A stretch of 7,940 nt of DNA from Bacteroidales bacterium UBA5382 (GTDB taxonomy: Bacteria > Bacteroidota > Bacteroidia > Bacteroidales > Dysgonomonadaceae). Where the stretch lies: contig DHOU01000019.1 in the NCBI GenBank assembly GCA_002409745.1, positions 18,832 through 26,771 on the forward strand, given 5' to 3'. Below are positions 7,824-7,940 of this stretch, piece after piece. The notes under the pieces are model-generated. The model was given only the letters and a program-made list of their open reading frames with translations. It had not been told where the DNA came from and did not search any database. The translations under genes were made by a program, and so were the position numbers. The stretch's first letter is position 1. Each line of letters opens with the position of its first letter.

Positions 7824-7854
7824 CGAAATTATACTTCGGCGCGAAAGAAACAAA
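7824..7854 (-). promoter_or_regulatory. Candidate Bacteroidota sigma-ABfr promoter for the operon
   Basis: On the minus strand TTTG (7854-7851) is followed after exactly 19 bases by TAATTTCG (7831-7824). This matches the Bacteroides -33/-7 pattern (TTTG, 19-21 bases, TAnnTTTG) with one mismatch in the -7 box. Transcription would start near 7817 and give a leader of about 205 bases before susC. Two other one-mismatch -7 boxes lie closer to the gene (TACGATTG at 7673-7666, TAGAATTG at 7642-7635) but have no -33 element at proper spacing. This is a motif match only. Confidence 0.35.
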
Positions 7855-7920
7855 ATCTGTGATGTATTTGGATTGAGGTTTGAAACAAGCTTTAAAAATG
7901 TTATAGGAATAAAGACATTA

Positions 7921-7940
7921 CCCCCCCCCCCCCCCCCCCC
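7921..7940. repeat. Homopolymeric C tract, at least 20 C, upstream of susC
   Basis: The last 20 bases are all C (G on the operon's sense strand) and the run is cut by the window edge, so the true length is unknown. It lies 309 bases upstream of the susC ATG in strongly AT-rich DNA, where such a run is not expected by chance. Long C/G tracts are slippage-prone, and in other bacteria tracts near promoters of surface proteins cause phase variation (the poly-C tracts in Bordetella fim promoters are an example). Confidence 0.9.

Larger units (their letters stand above)
7612..7920. other. Control region and leader of the operon
   Basis: No coding region or RNA gene is supported in these 309 bases. 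They hold the candidate promoter, two inverted repeats and a further small dyad CCGAA-ATTATAC-TTCGG (7823-7839) that overlaps the candidate -7 box and could be an operator. No riboswitch family is recognisable. Confidence 0.6.

Noticed and set aside
1..7940. CRISPR array, tRNA, rRNA, insertion sequence or phage genes
   Set aside because: No spaced direct repeats, cloverleaf, rRNA stretches, transposase or integrase were found on either strand.

Overview
The window looks like a piece of a Bacteroidales (Bacteroidota) chromosome. The grounds are a SusC/SusD pair, lipoprotein signal peptides of Bacteroidota type, AT-rich intergenic DNA and start regions without strong Shine-Dalgarno sequences. 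Genus cannot be fixed from the sequence alone. All four convincing genes lie on the minus strand and form one compact operon, read from right to left.

Layout in transcription order: a run of at least 20 C at the right edge (G on the operon's sense strand); an AT-rich leader of about 310 bases with two clear inverted repeats and one weak candidate promoter; a SusC/RagA-type TonB-dependent outer-membrane transporter (7611-4300); 12 bases later a SusD/RagB-type substrate-binding lipoprotein (4287-2725); 34 bases later a lipoprotein with a zinc HEXXH motif, of the 'substrate import-associated zinc metallohydrolase' type (2690-1776); about 50 bases later a DUF4302-type lipoprotein (1723-413). A strong intrinsic terminator (327-290) closes the unit. 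The remaining 289 bases on the left hold no gene, several small inverted repeats and a second C run (14 C, positions 11-24).

How the genes may work together: SusC is the barrel and SusD the lid of a nutrient importer driven by TonB. The metallohydrolase and the DUF4302 protein are probably accessory lipoproteins that process or bind the substrate before import. No glycoside hydrolase, lyase or sulfatase is present, so the usual glycan reading is not supported. A peptide, glycopeptide or other protease-processed substrate fits better, but this is inference. No regulator (ECF sigma/anti-sigma, HTCS, SusR-like) is in the window, and SusC lacks the N-terminal STN signalling domain.

The most unusual signal is not in the genes. 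Two long homopolymeric C tracts, in the same orientation, bracket the operon in otherwise AT-rich intergenic DNA. Such tracts are prone to slippage and could make expression of this surface importer, and of the next unit to the left, phase-variable. They could also mark where an assembly broke.
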